Position numbers and translations under genes: made by a program. The notes below the pieces were generated by a model that was not told where the DNA came from, made no database searches, and worked only from the letters and a program-made list of their open reading frames with translations. A DNA stretch of 64,000 bases from Cheilinus undulatus (Eukaryota; Chordata; Actinopteri; Labriformes; Labridae): NCBI RefSeq assembly GCF_018320785.1, contig NC_054886.1, positions 35,152,110 to 35,216,109 of the forward strand, given 5' to 3'. Below, piece after piece: positions 18,801 to 29,692 of the stretch. The number at the start of each line of letters is the position of its first letter. The stretch's first letter is position 1.

Positions 18801-21800
18801 ACATTAGCAGTTAGCTCTGCAGGCCTTCGTTCCTCTTCACAGATCAGTATCGTGTTTTAATATTTGGCCTTTCCACTTTGGTTGAGTGCGTGAGTTCAAC
18901 TCTCGACAGCCTACACGGCACTTTATTTCCATTTTTACTTTAAAAACAGCTGGTGAAGCGCCGGGGGAAAGCTCATTAAACTTTTTTTTGCAGAAGAGAT
19001 GTTATGCACAACATATCATGCAATCATTCAGGTGCCACTTTTTTAGAATGGTCTACAAAAAATCCTACCTTCTTCATTTTCAAGGCTCCATCCTGGGGCC
19101 TCTTCTGTTTAACGTGTCCCTGGGCAACGGGAGGACGTTTAACAGGCAGAGCACAGCGAGCTGAGATCTGTGATGAGACCGACTGGCAGGTGAAGTGCCT
19201 CCTCAACCCCCGTATCTGGAAGGACACAGCCATGGAAAGCTGCAAAAGGGAGGACGAGAAACAAACCCCCAAAACAACCAAGTATTGAGTTGCAGAACAG
19301 ATGTTCTCCACTGATGAAGGACACTGAATCTCCGTCAGACCATCCATCCTCAGACGGCAGGGTAATAGCATGTCAAACAGTAAAAGGCTACAGGGAGAGC
19401 TAAAGCCTGGGCCTCAAACGTTGATTGTGGGTGACAACGCTGTTAGAGACTTACAGAGGTGTGCAGTAAAAACACCAAAGTGATCTGTTTCCCCAAGGAT
19501 TTGGTTTCTAACATGACGGAAAGGATTCTGCATATCGTGGCTGAACATCCAACCGTCAGGAACATCATAATACATGCAGGGTCAAATGATGTTTCTAAAC
19601 AACAGTCTGAAGTGTTAAAACAGGACTTCACTGAGCTTGAATGCAGTGAGCTCTGTGAAAGCAGATGTGTTGATCAGTGGACCCATACCACCGGTCAGAA
19701 ACGCAGAGCAGAGATTCAGCAGGTTGCAGGCGCTAAATAAGTGGCTTTCGACTGCGTGTACTGTCCATTCAGTACATTTCATCGAACATTTCCACATCTA
19801 AGCAAATGGGCTTTTCCTGAACAAGCCAGGAGTAAAATTGTTGGCCTCTAACCTATTTTACTTCCTGCGTCACTCATCAGTCCCCTCTGCAAAGGACTTT
19901 AAACAAAAGGAATCATTCTGGGAGAAAGACAAAACACAGAGGAATAAAACCCTTGAAGAGGAACAACATTCACCCCCACCTAAGGAGAGCTCTGAGCCAG
20001 AGAGGCATCAGAGTCTAGAGGAGGAGGGGTCTCCACAGGCCTCCATCCCCCTCAACAACCACGGCACCTATGACGGTCCACCTGCCTCACCCCCTCAAAC
20101 CCCAACCAGGTCCCTCTCTTCCTTACTCTCCCTTTCTCCCTCCTCACCCCACTTGGAGTTCACTGACCAGATGAAGGAGCTGGTCAGTGCTGGACTAAGA
20201 TGTACCACCGTCCCTCTCCCATCTTCTCTCCTATTAGCACCCCATATCGACCACCTCCACCACCTCTGACACAGGCTCCAAAGCCCCGTCGCCCAGCCCC
20301 CTCTGTCCCTCCAAGGAAGCATCATGTACTGTCTCCTCAGCCCGACAAGGATGATAAGGCTGCTTGTGTTCAAAATGTTACAAGTACAAACTGATGTGTT
20401 CTGGGTCAAGGCTGTGAGATTATCAGCAGTCATGAGTCGTCCCAGGCCAAGCCGGGGCCCTGTATGCTATCAGTTTACAAAATTCCTGTCCTGATGGGTC
20501 ATAGAAAAACAAAGGTGAATGTGCTGAGAAACTGGGGGCACAAAAGTAACGGCACAAGATTGTCTAACTTGAAACTTATTCCCTGTGAATCACAGTCCGT
20601 CCCAAAAATAATAGAGGATGTTCCTACGACACTAAGACTAGCTTTGTTGAACATCAGATCTCTGGTTGGACAATCCTTTTTAATCAATAATTTTATCACC
20701 GAGCACAAAATGGATTTTAAGTTTTTAACTGAGATTTGGTTGGATCAAAATAACAGCACAGCTGTTCTTATTGAGTCAACCCCTCCCAACTATAGTTTTA
20801 TTAGTGATGCCAGAGTGAATCGGAGAGGAGGTGGAGTGGCAGTTTTATTTAAAAACTCTTTCCAACTTAAAAAATCATCTTTCAGTAATTTTTCTACTTT
20901 TGAATGTGTGGCTCTTCAGCTGAAGTCCTCCCTCCAAGTTGTGCTACTAAATGTTAACTGTGCTGTACTCTTGACAGCTTTGGGCTGAGTCAGCATGTGT
21001 CAGAGCCCACACATAATAGAGGGCACACTCTGGACCTGCTTATCTCCAAGGGTCTGAACATACACAAAGTTGTTGTGAGCGATGTGGCCCTGTCTGATCA
21101 CTGCTGTGTTTTCTTTGAGAGCTCTATCTCTGTGCACACAAGTAATCAGAGAGAAGTTATCATGAAACGACGCATTACTGAAAACACCAGTGAAATGTTT
21201 AACCATCTTTTTTCCTCCACAGCCACCCTGCCCTGTAGTTCCGTCAGTGAGCTGGTAGATACTTTTAATGCTAAAATGTTAAATGTTATTGACTCCATCG
21301 CTCCCATTAAGTTGAAGGTTGTCTCTAGCAAGAAAAGATCTCCATGGAGAAATGCCATGGTGGTGAAAAATGAAAAAGAGAGTGTCCAGATTCATTTTGA
21401 CATCTATAAAGAGAAACTTCACACTTATAATCTACAGCTGAGGAATGCCAGGCAGTCCTTCTTCTCTGACATGATCACCAGAAACAAGAATAATGCTCCA
21501 GTTTTGTTTTCTACTGTTGAGAGATTAACAAACCCCCCTGTGTCCATAGCACCTGAACTTCATTCTGCCAGGGCCTGCAATGAATTTGCTTCTTTCTTTA
21601 GAGAGGAAATTCAGAATATTAGACTGGCAGTGAGTCCATCCACACCAGGATCAGGATCTGTGCTATGTCCATTTAAAAACAACTTAAACACCATGACACA
21701 GTTTAATCCAATCAATGACAAAAATCTGGAGGACATTTTACACCAACTGAACTCCTCCTACTGCCGTCTGGATGTTTTACCCACAGATTTTTTCAAAAAG

Positions 21801-23795
21801 GTCTCACATGTCATGGCATCCGATCTGTTACAGATCATAAACACGTCTCTGATCTCAGGAGTCTTCCCACAGACCCTGAAAACAGCTGTTATTAAGCCAC
21901 TCTTAAAAAAGAACAATCTAGAGAAGACCTTAACGAATAACTACAGGCTGATATCAAATCTTCCTTTTTTAAGTAAATTTATTGAAAAGGCCGTGTTTCA
22001 ACAGCGAAATTACTTTCTAAAAGTGAACAAGTGCTTTAACGTCTTCCAGTCAGGTTTTAGACCACATCACAGCACTGAGACCGCTCTGGTCCACATCACA
22101 GCACTGAGACCACTCTGGTCCACATCACAGCACTGAGACCGCTCTGGTCCACATCACAGCACTGAGACCGCTCTGGTCCACATCACAGCACTGAGACCGC
22201 TCTGGTCCACATCACAGCACTGAGACCGCTCTGGTCCACATCACAGCACTGAGACCGCTCTGGTCCACATCACAGCACTGAGACCGCTCTGGTCCACATT
22301 ACAGCACTGAGACCGCTCTGGTCCACATTACAGCACTGAGACCGCTCTGGTCCACATCACAGCACTGAGACCGCTCTGGTCCACATCACAGCACTGAGAC
22401 CGCTCTGGTCCACATCACAGCACTGAGACCGCTCTGGTCCACATCACAGCACTGAGACCGCTCTGGTCTAGGTGTTTAATGACATTCACTTAAACACAGA
22501 CCATGGCAGAACTTCAGTCTTAGTGTTATTGGACCTCAGTGCTGCATTCAACACAGGCGACCATAATATATTACTTGACCGACTGGAAAATTGGGTGGGA
22601 CTGTCTGGCACAGTTCTTGATTGGTTTGCATCCTACTTAAAGGACAGGGATTATTTTGTGTCAGTAGGTAACTTCAAATCTGAGCAGACCAGAATCACAT
22701 GTGGAGTTCCCCAAGGCTCCATCCTGGGACCTCTTCTGTTTAACATCTACATGCTTCCACTTGCTCAGATCATAGAAAACAACAAAATAAACTACCATAA
22801 CTATGCAGATGACACACAGCTCTACATTTCAATGTCCCCAGGGGACTATAGCCCCATACAAGCACTGGGTAAATGCATGGAACAAATTACTGAGTGGATG
22901 TGCCATAATTTTCTTCAGTTAAACAGAGAAAAAACTGAGGTAGTTGTTTTTGGACCCAAGGAGGACTCTCTTAAAATCAGCATTCAGCTCCAGTCACTTC
23001 AGTTAAAAACCTCAGACCAGGCCAGAAATCTGGGTGTTGTCATGGATTCAGACATGAATTTTAAAAACCACATAAAAACAATCGCAAAGTCAGCTTATTA
23101 TCACCTCAAGACTATTTCTAGGATTAAAAGACTAATGTCACAGCAGGACCTTGAAAAACTGGTCCATGAATTTATCTTCAGTCGAGTTGACTACTGTAAC
23201 AGTGTCTTTACTGGTCTGCCTAAAAAGTCCATCAGACAGCTGCAGCTGATCCAGAATGCTGCTGCTCGAGTCCTCACTAAGACCAAGAGAGTGGACCACA
23301 TCAGTCCTGTCCTGAGGTCTCTACACTGGCTCCCTGTCTCTCAGAGAGTAGACTTTAAGATCCTCCTGTTAGGTTATAAAGCTCTGAATGGTTTAGGCCC
23401 AAAATACATCAGAGACCTTCTAGTCCAGTATGAACCATCCAGACCACTCAGGTGGTCTGGTGCAGGTCTGCTCTGTGTGCCTGAAGTCAGAACCAAACAT
23501 GGAGAATCAGCGTTCAGTTTCTATGCTCCGTATATCTGGAACAAACTCCCAGAAAACATCAGGTCTGCTGAGAGTCTGAGTTCTTTTAAATCAAGGTTGA
23601 AGACTCACCTGTTCACTGCTGCCTTTGACTAAAAACTTTTTACTTTTCAAATTTTCTATTTTCGCTCAAAATCTGCGCTGTAACTTTAACTTTAATATCT
23701 GTTTTTATCTATATTGGGTTTTATTTGCTGTTTTAAAAAAAGTTTTTATGTGTGTTTTTATCTTTTTTTTATTTTACCTGCTGTTTTACAAATAA

Positions 23796-23836
<41 letters not shown>

Positions 23837-25710
23837 TAATAAACTTTATTTGTATGGCACCTTTAAAAACAGAGGTTTACAAAGTGCTTTGACAACAAGC
23901 AGAATCACCGTTACAAAGTAAAACACAAACAACAAAGACATCACAAGAAAGAGAAAACCCAACAACAGAAGAACCCATGAAATAGGCCAACACTAGGGAT
24001 GTGTCTATCTTGTGTGGGTCTTATTTGCTGTTTTTGATCACCTTTTACATGCTTGGTTTAAAATGTTTTCATTGTGTTTCTTTTTCCCTTTGTCAATGTA
24101 TTTTAATGACCTGTGTGAAGCACTTTGAATTGCCCTGTTGCTGAAATGTGCTATACAAATAAACTTGCCTTGCCTCACCTACAATGGACCATGATTTTGC
24201 TGGCCCCCAGTTTGGCTGGGCTCCAGAACGCTCTCCCATTGTCCCCCCCTAATTCTTGAATGTGCATGGCTGTGTTCAACCCTCTTCAGATACACTGGGG
24301 GTCCACGGTCTCTGGCACTTTTATTTTGGGGGTCGCGGGCTGAAAAGGTTGAGAACCCCTGGTGTAAAGCACTTTGAATTGCCTTGCCTTGCACAAAGCT
24401 AACTTTTCATAATTCTTTTGCACAGATCCTTGGGTCAGCTTGTGGCCAGCAGAGCATCCGTCCTGTCCAGTAGCTCTAAAGAGACTGAGAACGTCGATGA
24501 CGGAGATGCAGCTGAGAGCCAAGGGGACTCGAGCGACAACGAAGAGGCGAAAGACCGAGATGAAGAATGGAAACCAGATCCCGAAGAGAGCAGGTCAAAA
24601 ACAAAGAGAGGTAGGGGTGTGAAGCTGATGGAGGCCAGTAAAGACCCATGCAGAGTCTGTGGCGTCGCGTACAGTATCCAGAGCAGCCTGGTCAAACACG
24701 CCTGGAATCACGTGGAGGAGGCGCAGAGGTTGTGTGGAGTGTGCGGGGAGAACTTCGAGTCTGTGGACCAGTTAAAGGAACACCTGAGGAATTACCAAGA
24801 AACTCACGACTGTGCATTCTGCGGGAAGTCTTTCCTCACCATCACTGGCCTGGAGCACCACACCACACGCCACACAGGGGACAGACCATTTAAATGTGAC
24901 ATCTGCAGCAAGGCGTTCGCACACAGGTACGCGCTGGGCCGCCATCGTTGGGTCCACGCACCCGTCAAACCACATAAATGTGACGTATGCTCGAAGGAAT
25001 TCAGTCTGAAGGCTACGCTCCAAGCTCACAAGAAGACCCATGCATCAAAAGTCCGCTATAACTGCCCCATGTGTGGGAAGTCTCTGTCTGACCTGCGATC
25101 CCTGGCTCGCCACAAGGCAACGCATTCTGGAGAGAGACGCTTCGGCTGTGAGGTCTGCGGGAAGCGATTCAAGCTCCTGTACACTTTAAAAGCTCATGAG
25201 AAGACTCATGAATCCAGAGAGAGGCTATTCCTCTGCCACATCTGCTGCAAAAGCTTCTTCTCGAACTGCGGCCTGAAGGCGCACATGAGGACGCACAGCG
25301 ACGTGCGCCCGTTCCCCTGCGGCGTCTGCGGGAAAGGCTTCGTGTCCAACGGAGAGCGGAAAGTTCACATGCGAATCCACACTGGAGAGGCGCCGTATGG
25401 CTGCTCGCAGTGCGGACGCTACTTCAAGCGAAAGACTCACCTGAACTCGCACTTGAGGAGCCACCTGGGCCTCAAACTGTTCGTGTGCAGCGTCTGTGGG
25501 AAGGCGTGCTCTCGACAGGAACACCTAAACGTCCACATGAGAACGCACAATGGGGAGAGGCCGTACCAGTGCAACTTCTGTGACAAAGCCTTTACCCAGG
25601 GTCACTGTCTGAAAACGCACATAAAGACCCACCACCACCAGGAAACCCAGCTCATGAACGCCCTGAAAACTAAAAGTCCAGATATGGATGATCTGATGAA
25701 GTCAGAATGA
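12635..25710 (+). CDS. ZNF-B: complete C2H2 zinc-finger gene with two AT-hook/CPRGL modules
   Basis: Ten coding exons: 12635-12827, 13929-14009, 14388-14544, 17291-17421, 17506-17747, 17889-17983, 18067-18197, 18276-18517, 18590-18693 and 24426-25710. They sum to 2661 bp (886 codons plus stop) with every phase matching. Layout: N-terminal coiled coil typical of fish zinc-finger proteins (1-64), SUMO-interaction-like [11 protein letters not shown] (about 76-86), acidic region (92-143), AT-hook 1 (about 154-161), CPRGL domain 1 (to 268), linker, AT-hook 2 (about 310-317), CPRGL domain 2 (to 424), acidic linker, then twelve fingers from about residue 533. The start at 12635 was chosen because [15 protein letters not shown] matches the usual family N-terminus; in-frame ATGs at 12575 and 12587 are alternatives. 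Likely a nuclear DNA-binding regulator; target unknown. A LINE fills the last intron. Confidence 0.85.
13050..13610. repeat. ATT/TTA trinucleotide-rich block in ZNF-B intron 1
   Basis: Imperfect TTATTATTATT microsatellite with interruptions (CACC, GTCGTT, short AT runs), about 550 bp. Not coding. Confidence 0.9.
13929..14009 (+). CDS. ZNF-B exon 2: SUMO-interaction-like motif
   Basis: Phase 1 to phase 1, 81 bp, encoding [20 protein letters not shown] and then RPKQPS. A hydrophobic VVVL core flanked by acidic residues is the classic form of a SUMO-interacting motif. This is a sequence-only inference. Confidence 0.75.
14388..14544 (+). CDS. ZNF-B exon 3: acidic region
   Basis: Phase 1 to phase 2. 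Encodes [20 protein letters not shown] and ends DPDFQITP. The FDEYEDD motif recurs as LDEYEDE in the ZNF-A terminal exon. Possibly an acidic interaction region. Confidence 0.75.
15120..17179. mobile_element. piggyBac-like TTAA element with a nested hAT-like insertion
   Basis: The left end TTAAAAGGTGACATATTTTA and the right end (reverse complement TTAAAGGTCACATATGATGC) are inverted repeats. Both end in TTAA, the target of piggyBac-type elements. The body matches a common teleost non-autonomous family with AATGAGCTG and a CACCCCTC-rich segment. It lies in ZNF-B intron 3 and is split by the element at 15365-16952. Confidence 0.75.
15365..16952. mobile_element. hAT-like non-autonomous element (locus B)
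   Basis: Starts CAGTGGTTCTCAACGTGGGG; its right end reverse complements to CAGGGGTTCTTGACCTTTCC. Flanks GCTTAATG (15357-15364) and GCCTAATG (16953-16960) form an 8-bp target duplication with one mismatch, the hAT hallmark. Inside are two minisatellites: the TTTTTGCCCATTTTT type (15480-15860) and a TGTAATAACGCCACATTATG type (15980-16510). No transposase is visible. Confidence 0.8.
17291..17421 (+). CDS. ZNF-B exon 4: AT-hook 1 and LRILED segment
   Basis: Phase 2 to phase 1, 131 bp. Encodes [17 protein letters not shown], an AT-hook with intact GRP core, then [20 protein letters not shown]-hooks bind the minor groove of AT-rich DNA. It forms a module with exons 5 and 6. Confidence 0.85.
17506..17747 (+). 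CDS. ZNF-B exon 5: CPRGL domain 1
   Basis: Phase 1 to phase 0, 242 bp. Encodes [50 protein letters not shown] and SALYIRIK. The pattern reads as helix, two strands, helix, strand; with the preceding LKIRILE strand it could form a ubiquitin/PB1-like fold (inference). I do not recognise a named family. Confidence 0.85.
17889..17983 (+). CDS. ZNF-B exon 6: linker 1
   Basis: Phase 0 to phase 2. Encodes [19 protein letters not shown] and a Ser/Thr-rich tail. It closes the first module. Confidence 0.8.
18067..18197 (+). CDS. ZNF-B exon 7: AT-hook 2 and LRILED segment
   Basis: Phase 2 to phase 1, 131 bp, same length as exon 4. Encodes [15 protein letters not shown] (AT-hook, GRP core intact) then [19 protein letters not shown]. 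Confidence 0.85.
18276..18517 (+). CDS. ZNF-B exon 8: CPRGL domain 2
   Basis: Phase 1 to phase 0, 242 bp, same length as exon 5. Encodes [50 protein letters not shown] and AVLYLRLK. Clearly a duplicate of exon 5. Confidence 0.88.
18590..18693 (+). CDS. ZNF-B exon 9: acidic linker 2
   Basis: Phase 0 to phase 2. Encodes [19 protein letters not shown] and continues to DEGGLTS. It closes the second module and joins the zinc-finger exon across a 5.7-kb intron. Confidence 0.8.
20464..22136 (+). pseudogene. LINE endonuclease and 5' reverse transcriptase, disrupted
   Basis: 20464-20988 holds the N-terminal part of an APE-type endonuclease. It stops at 20986, where the central part of the domain has been lost. 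20997-22136 resumes in another frame with [13 protein letters not shown] and SDH and runs into the RT fingers ([35 protein letters not shown]). It ends inside the 29-bp array. Non-functional as it stands. Confidence 0.8.
22062..22470 (+). repeat. 29-bp minisatellite inside the LINE reverse transcriptase
   Basis: About 14 nearly identical copies of a 29-bp unit containing CATCACAGCACTGAGACCGC. The unit is the codon run for the RT motif HHSTETALV. Since 29 is not a multiple of 3, each copy shifts the frame and the array destroys the RT. Confidence 0.95.
22472..23632 (+). pseudogene. LINE reverse transcriptase, 3' part
   Basis: Long open frame with [32 protein letters not shown], the catalytic [12 protein letters not shown], and the C-terminal region ending [15 protein letters not shown], all typical of L2/CR1-superclade LINEs. 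It is cut off from its N-terminal half by the 29-bp array and a stop just upstream. Confidence 0.85.
23795..23995. mobile_element. short dispersed repeat within the LINE 3' end
   Basis: An (ATA)n run leads into AAACTTTATTTGTATGGCAC and CAAAGTGCTTTGACAACA, words seen in many teleost dispersed repeats. It interrupts the LINE 3' region, whose TTATTTGCTGTTTT phrase occurs on both sides. Confidence 0.5.
24180..24361. mobile_element. truncated relative of the hAT-like element at 15365
   Basis: GGGGGTCGCGGGCTGAAAAG then GTTGAGAACCCCTG matches the right end of the element at 15365-16952, and TGTGCATGGCTGTGTTCA also recurs. A second copy of the LINE tail (AAGCACTTTGAATTGCC) follows, so it sits between duplicated LINE ends. 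Confidence 0.7.
24426..25710 (+). CDS. ZNF-B exon 10: twelve C2H2 fingers
   Basis: Acceptor GCACAG, phase 2 entry, stop at 25708. About 70 acidic/basic residues precede the fingers, including KTKRGRG, a weak AT-hook-like patch. Fingers run from [13 protein letters not shown] (24649) to [17 protein letters not shown]. Finger 2 has irregular His spacing ([10 protein letters not shown]) and may not fold normally; the rest keep Cys-x2-Cys and His-x3-His. Most linkers are shorter or less canonical than TGEKP. About 60% of the gene's protein-binding and DNA-binding features lie in this one exon, as in other fish ZNF genes. Confidence 0.9.
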
Positions 25711-27732
25711 CCAAAACATGTTACTACTGAACTCATCGAAACACTCGAGGAGGGAGGGTTTTCACTCCACAACCCTGGAGAAGTGCCGGCCATTGTTGCT
25801 CTTTGGTTGGGGTGCATATGAAGACTTAAGTGAATTTAGGGATCTCTTCACTGAGCACTTACCCTTTTAGTAGGGCACAAGTATCTTCTGTTTACTTTGA
25901 AATTACACTAAGAACAAAAAAAAAAGACTTGGAACAAGCATCTACTGAAAGGTTTTTTCTTTCTTTTAACAAACGGACACTAGGTTAAAAAGGTACTTGT
26001 ATTGTTGCCATAATTCCACAAGCTGGTCTTCTTTTCGAGTATTCCTCTTGGCACAGTTGTGTTAATGTTCACTGCCATGTTTGTGAACCAGAAAATCCTG
26101 CAGCATTTGGTTGGACATGCTGCTGGCTCTCTTTGGCTTTTGTACGTATTCCATAGGAGGCACCCCTATCCACAAATATAAATTATATGTGATTATTTAG
26201 AGCTAAAGTTTGGGGAGGCTCTGACTCAATCAGAAGCAGTAGAATAAAAGCATAGACACCACACACTTGAGGATTAGTTGGAAGAATAAACAGTTTTGAC
26301 AAGCCTTGAATTGGGCCATGCCCCCATGGTCGGGGGGGGGGGGGGTGTATTGGGCCTGAAGTTGTCTTGTGTTGCAAGACTGGACTCTCAACTTCTGCTC
26401 TGTTTTGGTGGGTAGGCATCAAGCAAAAATAGTCTTTTAAGTGTAAAACCCCTCAATTTTGAGTGCCATCTTACCCCTTGAAACAGCATTACATCAGTTC
26501 AGTAACAAATGTCCTACAAATACCATCGAAAGCTTTGTGGAAAAATGTTTAGGGGACTTCAGGAATGTTCTGGCTTCTTCTAGGTATCTCTGCTCTGCAA
26601 CAGACCTCCCCTCCTCCAGGCTGGCTCTCCAAAAGCAGTGGCGAGCCAGCCAAGAGAGCTGATCCTGTAGCACTCCTGGCTGGCTCACCAAGACAGTCAA
26701 TAGATTTGACAGTGTTTTCTGACTTAATGATGCTTACTTAGGGTTAAAATTTTCAAAATAAACTCAATTTCTACCCACTTGACTGTGTTGTAGCTGCAGT
26801 AGGAGAAGATGCAAAAGCTATTTTGTAAAATAAAAAAATGGGAAAGTAAAACAGTTACATTGAGATCTTGTAAACAATAATCAAAGTGTACTTAATGGAG
26901 GATAGAAAATACATAAACAATCAATTGAAGAATGTAAAAGTTGATTATTTTGGTTACAGCAGCACTTGGATTGAAACATGGGTATATTTTCTTGGTTTTC
27001 ATTTAATAAAGAGAAAACAAAAACTAGCTAAATTGTTCACTGTTAAAATAGTGATTTGAAAGAAAATTTATTTCAGTATAAAAGATTTTATTTGCTGTTG
27101 GTGTACAATGTTTGCTGGTGTCATCATTTTAATTTATTTTTTCTGCTTTTTAACATTTCTGATCAAAACTGAAAAAAATTTGATTTGAAATGTAATTTTA
27201 CAACAAAGCTAGTCAGATTACTTTTTGCTTTGAATTTAATCATGACAATTTTCAGTACATTTAGACATCTCAGAAATGTATCAGTACATCCCAAAATTAT
27301 AAGAATATCACTTAAAAGAAGGCATTAATAACCAGCGAAATCCATTAGACAAAATAGATCATTTAAAGCGTTAATAATAAATTATGTCTCTCTGAACCAA
27401 TCACAGTTCAGGTTTGTCTATAAGTCTACCAATGACAAACATACATATGACATATTTTTTATTAAAAAAAAATCAAAGTTTACTGTCGTGAAAAATTTTG
27501 GAAGCTAAATTTTAATGTTGACTAATTCTTGAACAAAAAATAAATAGTAAATGAATAAATGTGTTTTTCTAATAAAAATTAGTATTTATATGACAAGGCT
27601 CCTAAATACTGTTTTATTAGAACTATTTTGGTCCATTTCTTTTGGTTTCACATAACGGTCCTGGGCCTAGATCAGAGAACACTTGACCCCAAAGATGAGG
27701 CACTTTGCCCAAGTCCACTTGTAGAGTTACTC
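25711..27732. other. ZNF-B 3' flank and intergenic sequence
   Basis: AT-rich. AATAAA candidates for the ZNF-B polyadenylation signal occur near 26287 and 26756, but I cannot choose between them. A run of 12 or more G lies near 26331. I see no gene. Confidence 0.4.
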
Positions 27733-27735
27733 TAA

Positions 27736-28149
27736 AGCCAGGTGTACACTGCGATTTTCCTGCGATTCAGCCACGAATTTAGCCACTTTGAAGTCAGGAC
27801 GACTTTCATATTGGATCGGGCATCGTTTGTCGTGCTGTGTACAGGGGAGTTTGACGGCCGACCACAGCCAGACTACGACCCCACGACCTGCTCCCGACTG
27901 TTCGGGAGGATTTCTGGCATGTTCGATATTTTGGTCATACGACTTCAGACACTTCACAGTCAGAGCAGAAACACGAGCAGAATAAAAAACTTTGGGGGAT
28001 TGTTTTCCTTTGTAAATAGTCAGACAACGTCCTAAATTACCATGACTACGGCTAGAATGACTTTCTGATGCACCCCCAGTATGATAAAGTAAATAAACGA
28101 GCAGGAAATAATCCTATCTGCAGACCTGCAGCTGACACAGACTGTGATG

Positions 28150-28182
<33 letters not shown>

Positions 28183-28509
28183 AGAGACAGAGAGAGATGG
28201 TGGGAGAGGGAGAGAGAGAGCGGGAGAGATAGATGGGGAAGAGAGAGAGAGAATATGACTGGAGACACTTCACCCTGAGTGTGTGAGTCTTTAAAAAGGA
28301 AGCTGTGTGGGTTTCTGTCACAGTCTGTCCCGATTTCAGTCGCACAATGTGAGCACTCAGGTTGTGCCGACCATAGGATCGTACAGTGTGAGCACACAAC
28401 TCGTGCGCGATGGTCGTGCATCGTAAGCAATTCAGTCGCACAGTATGAGATGATATTCTGCCACGACTGTCGTATGGTCGGCTTGAAATCGCACAGTGTA
28501 CACCCGGCT
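27736..28509. mobile_element. PIF/Harbinger-like MITE
   Basis: Terminal repeats AGCCAGGTGTACACTGCGAT and (reverse complement of the right end) AGCCGGGTGTACACTGTGCG, flanked on both sides by TAA (27733-27735 and 28510-28512), the TWA target type of Harbinger elements. It holds a (GT)n run at about 28152-28182 and GA-rich sequence after it. No transposase. Confidence 0.8.
28152..28255. repeat. (GT)n and GA-rich microsatellite
   Basis: About 15 GT dinucleotides followed by an imperfect GAGA-rich stretch, inside the MITE at 27736-28509. Confidence 0.9.
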
Positions 28510-28512
28510 TAA

Positions 28513-29692
28513 GGTACAATTCAAGCCCAATAAATCAGTACTCATGAGTGAGTCGAACGGTAAAGTCGTTCTAAACATCTCCTGTCTCTTTTACAGCTGT
28601 CAGGGTCCGTTTCACCCTCTGAGATATACAGTAGATGTGGAAGTAGGGAGAGGGCATCCATTGGATTAGGATGGGCAGAGCAATGTCAACCAGAGTGGCT
28701 GCCATGGTTGGTTCTCTTTTTATTCTTCTTGGCAGATTTGTAAACCAGCTCCATGCACACCCCCACCTACCAGAATGTGAACATTCACTAGTGTGATCAG
28801 GCACGGAATAACCCTTTTATTGTGAAAACAGAGCAGCAGGAGAGGGGAGCAAACATGCTTGGGTACGGCATGAAACAATCAAGGGTAATATAAAAACCCT
28901 CTCTTATCACCTTGACATTTTAACATCCTAAATGTGAAGAAATAACTTTTTCAGTTCATTTTACATTGAAATGTAAATTTACTTGAACAAAAGACAGAAT
29001 GATAAAAAAACTTTATTTACATTAAGAACTCGTTTTAGCCTTAAAACTTTGTTTAGTGATGTTTGAGTTACGACAAAGAAAGATGACCTGTAATGACTTC
29101 TGATAGGCTAAATCAGAGAATTTGATTTCAGATGTACTTCTACTTCCTGTTGTGTTTGTAGTACTGAAGGTAAGCTCATCACGTTCCATTTACAGTGAAA
29201 CGTTTTTATATTTGTTCTCAAAACATTTTATCTTAACTTTTTTTATGGCTCTTAATTTTCTGTTTGAATGTTGCATTCAAGGCCTGTTGAAAATGTGATT
29301 ATTTCCCAGGCTGAGTACTTCTTACATAGACACTAAAGGTATGTAATAATCTAATGTTTTTACTGAATGTGACATCAGAAAACTTCCAAATCCCACAGGG
29401 TCCTGAATGCAGCATACGGTGCCTTAAAGTGCATGTTTCCTCAGCAGTATTTTTCAGTTCCTAGCAGTAAATCTGGTTTTGTCTTTACTCCTGCAGCATA
29501 CTACCCACAATCACTGTAAAATAATATGCGTCTGCTTGTTTGCTCTGTATAAATGTACACGACCAAAATAAACAACATTCTGAAGAAAATACAGAAATGT
29601 GTTCAAATAGACTAATATTTTCAACATCTGGAGCGCTTCAGTCGTGTCTCTCTTTCTCTACACTTACACAGATTTAACTAGGCGTGCTGCGT
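28513..29692. other. 3' flank of the GLTPD2-like gene
   Basis: Downstream of a minus-strand stop. A TTTATT near 29012 (AATAAA on the minus strand) is a plausible polyadenylation signal. No other coding content seen. Confidence 0.35.

Larger units (their letters stand above)
19080..24178 (+). mobile_element. L2/CR1-type LINE, inactive, in the last intron of ZNF-B
   Basis: In order: an ORF1-like part with an SGNH-esterase-like segment ([14 protein letters not shown], near 19565), an endonuclease part ([33 protein letters not shown]), a reverse transcriptase with the catalytic YADD, and a 3' end with AAGCACTTTGAATTGCC and short CTTGC repeats. Breaks include a frameshift in ORF1 near 19640, a deletion/frameshift in the endonuclease near 20970-21000, and a minisatellite in the RT. 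A stray RT-like piece ([10 protein letters not shown], near 19085) lies at the 5' side, so that end is chimeric. The clade assignment is by likeness only. Confidence 0.8.

Noticed and set aside
24435-25041. Minus-strand frames opposite the ZNF-B finger exon
   Set aside because: Shadows of the plus-strand finger codons.
28032-28519. 132-155 codon minus frames
   Set aside because: They span the Harbinger-like MITE and its GT/GA microsatellite.
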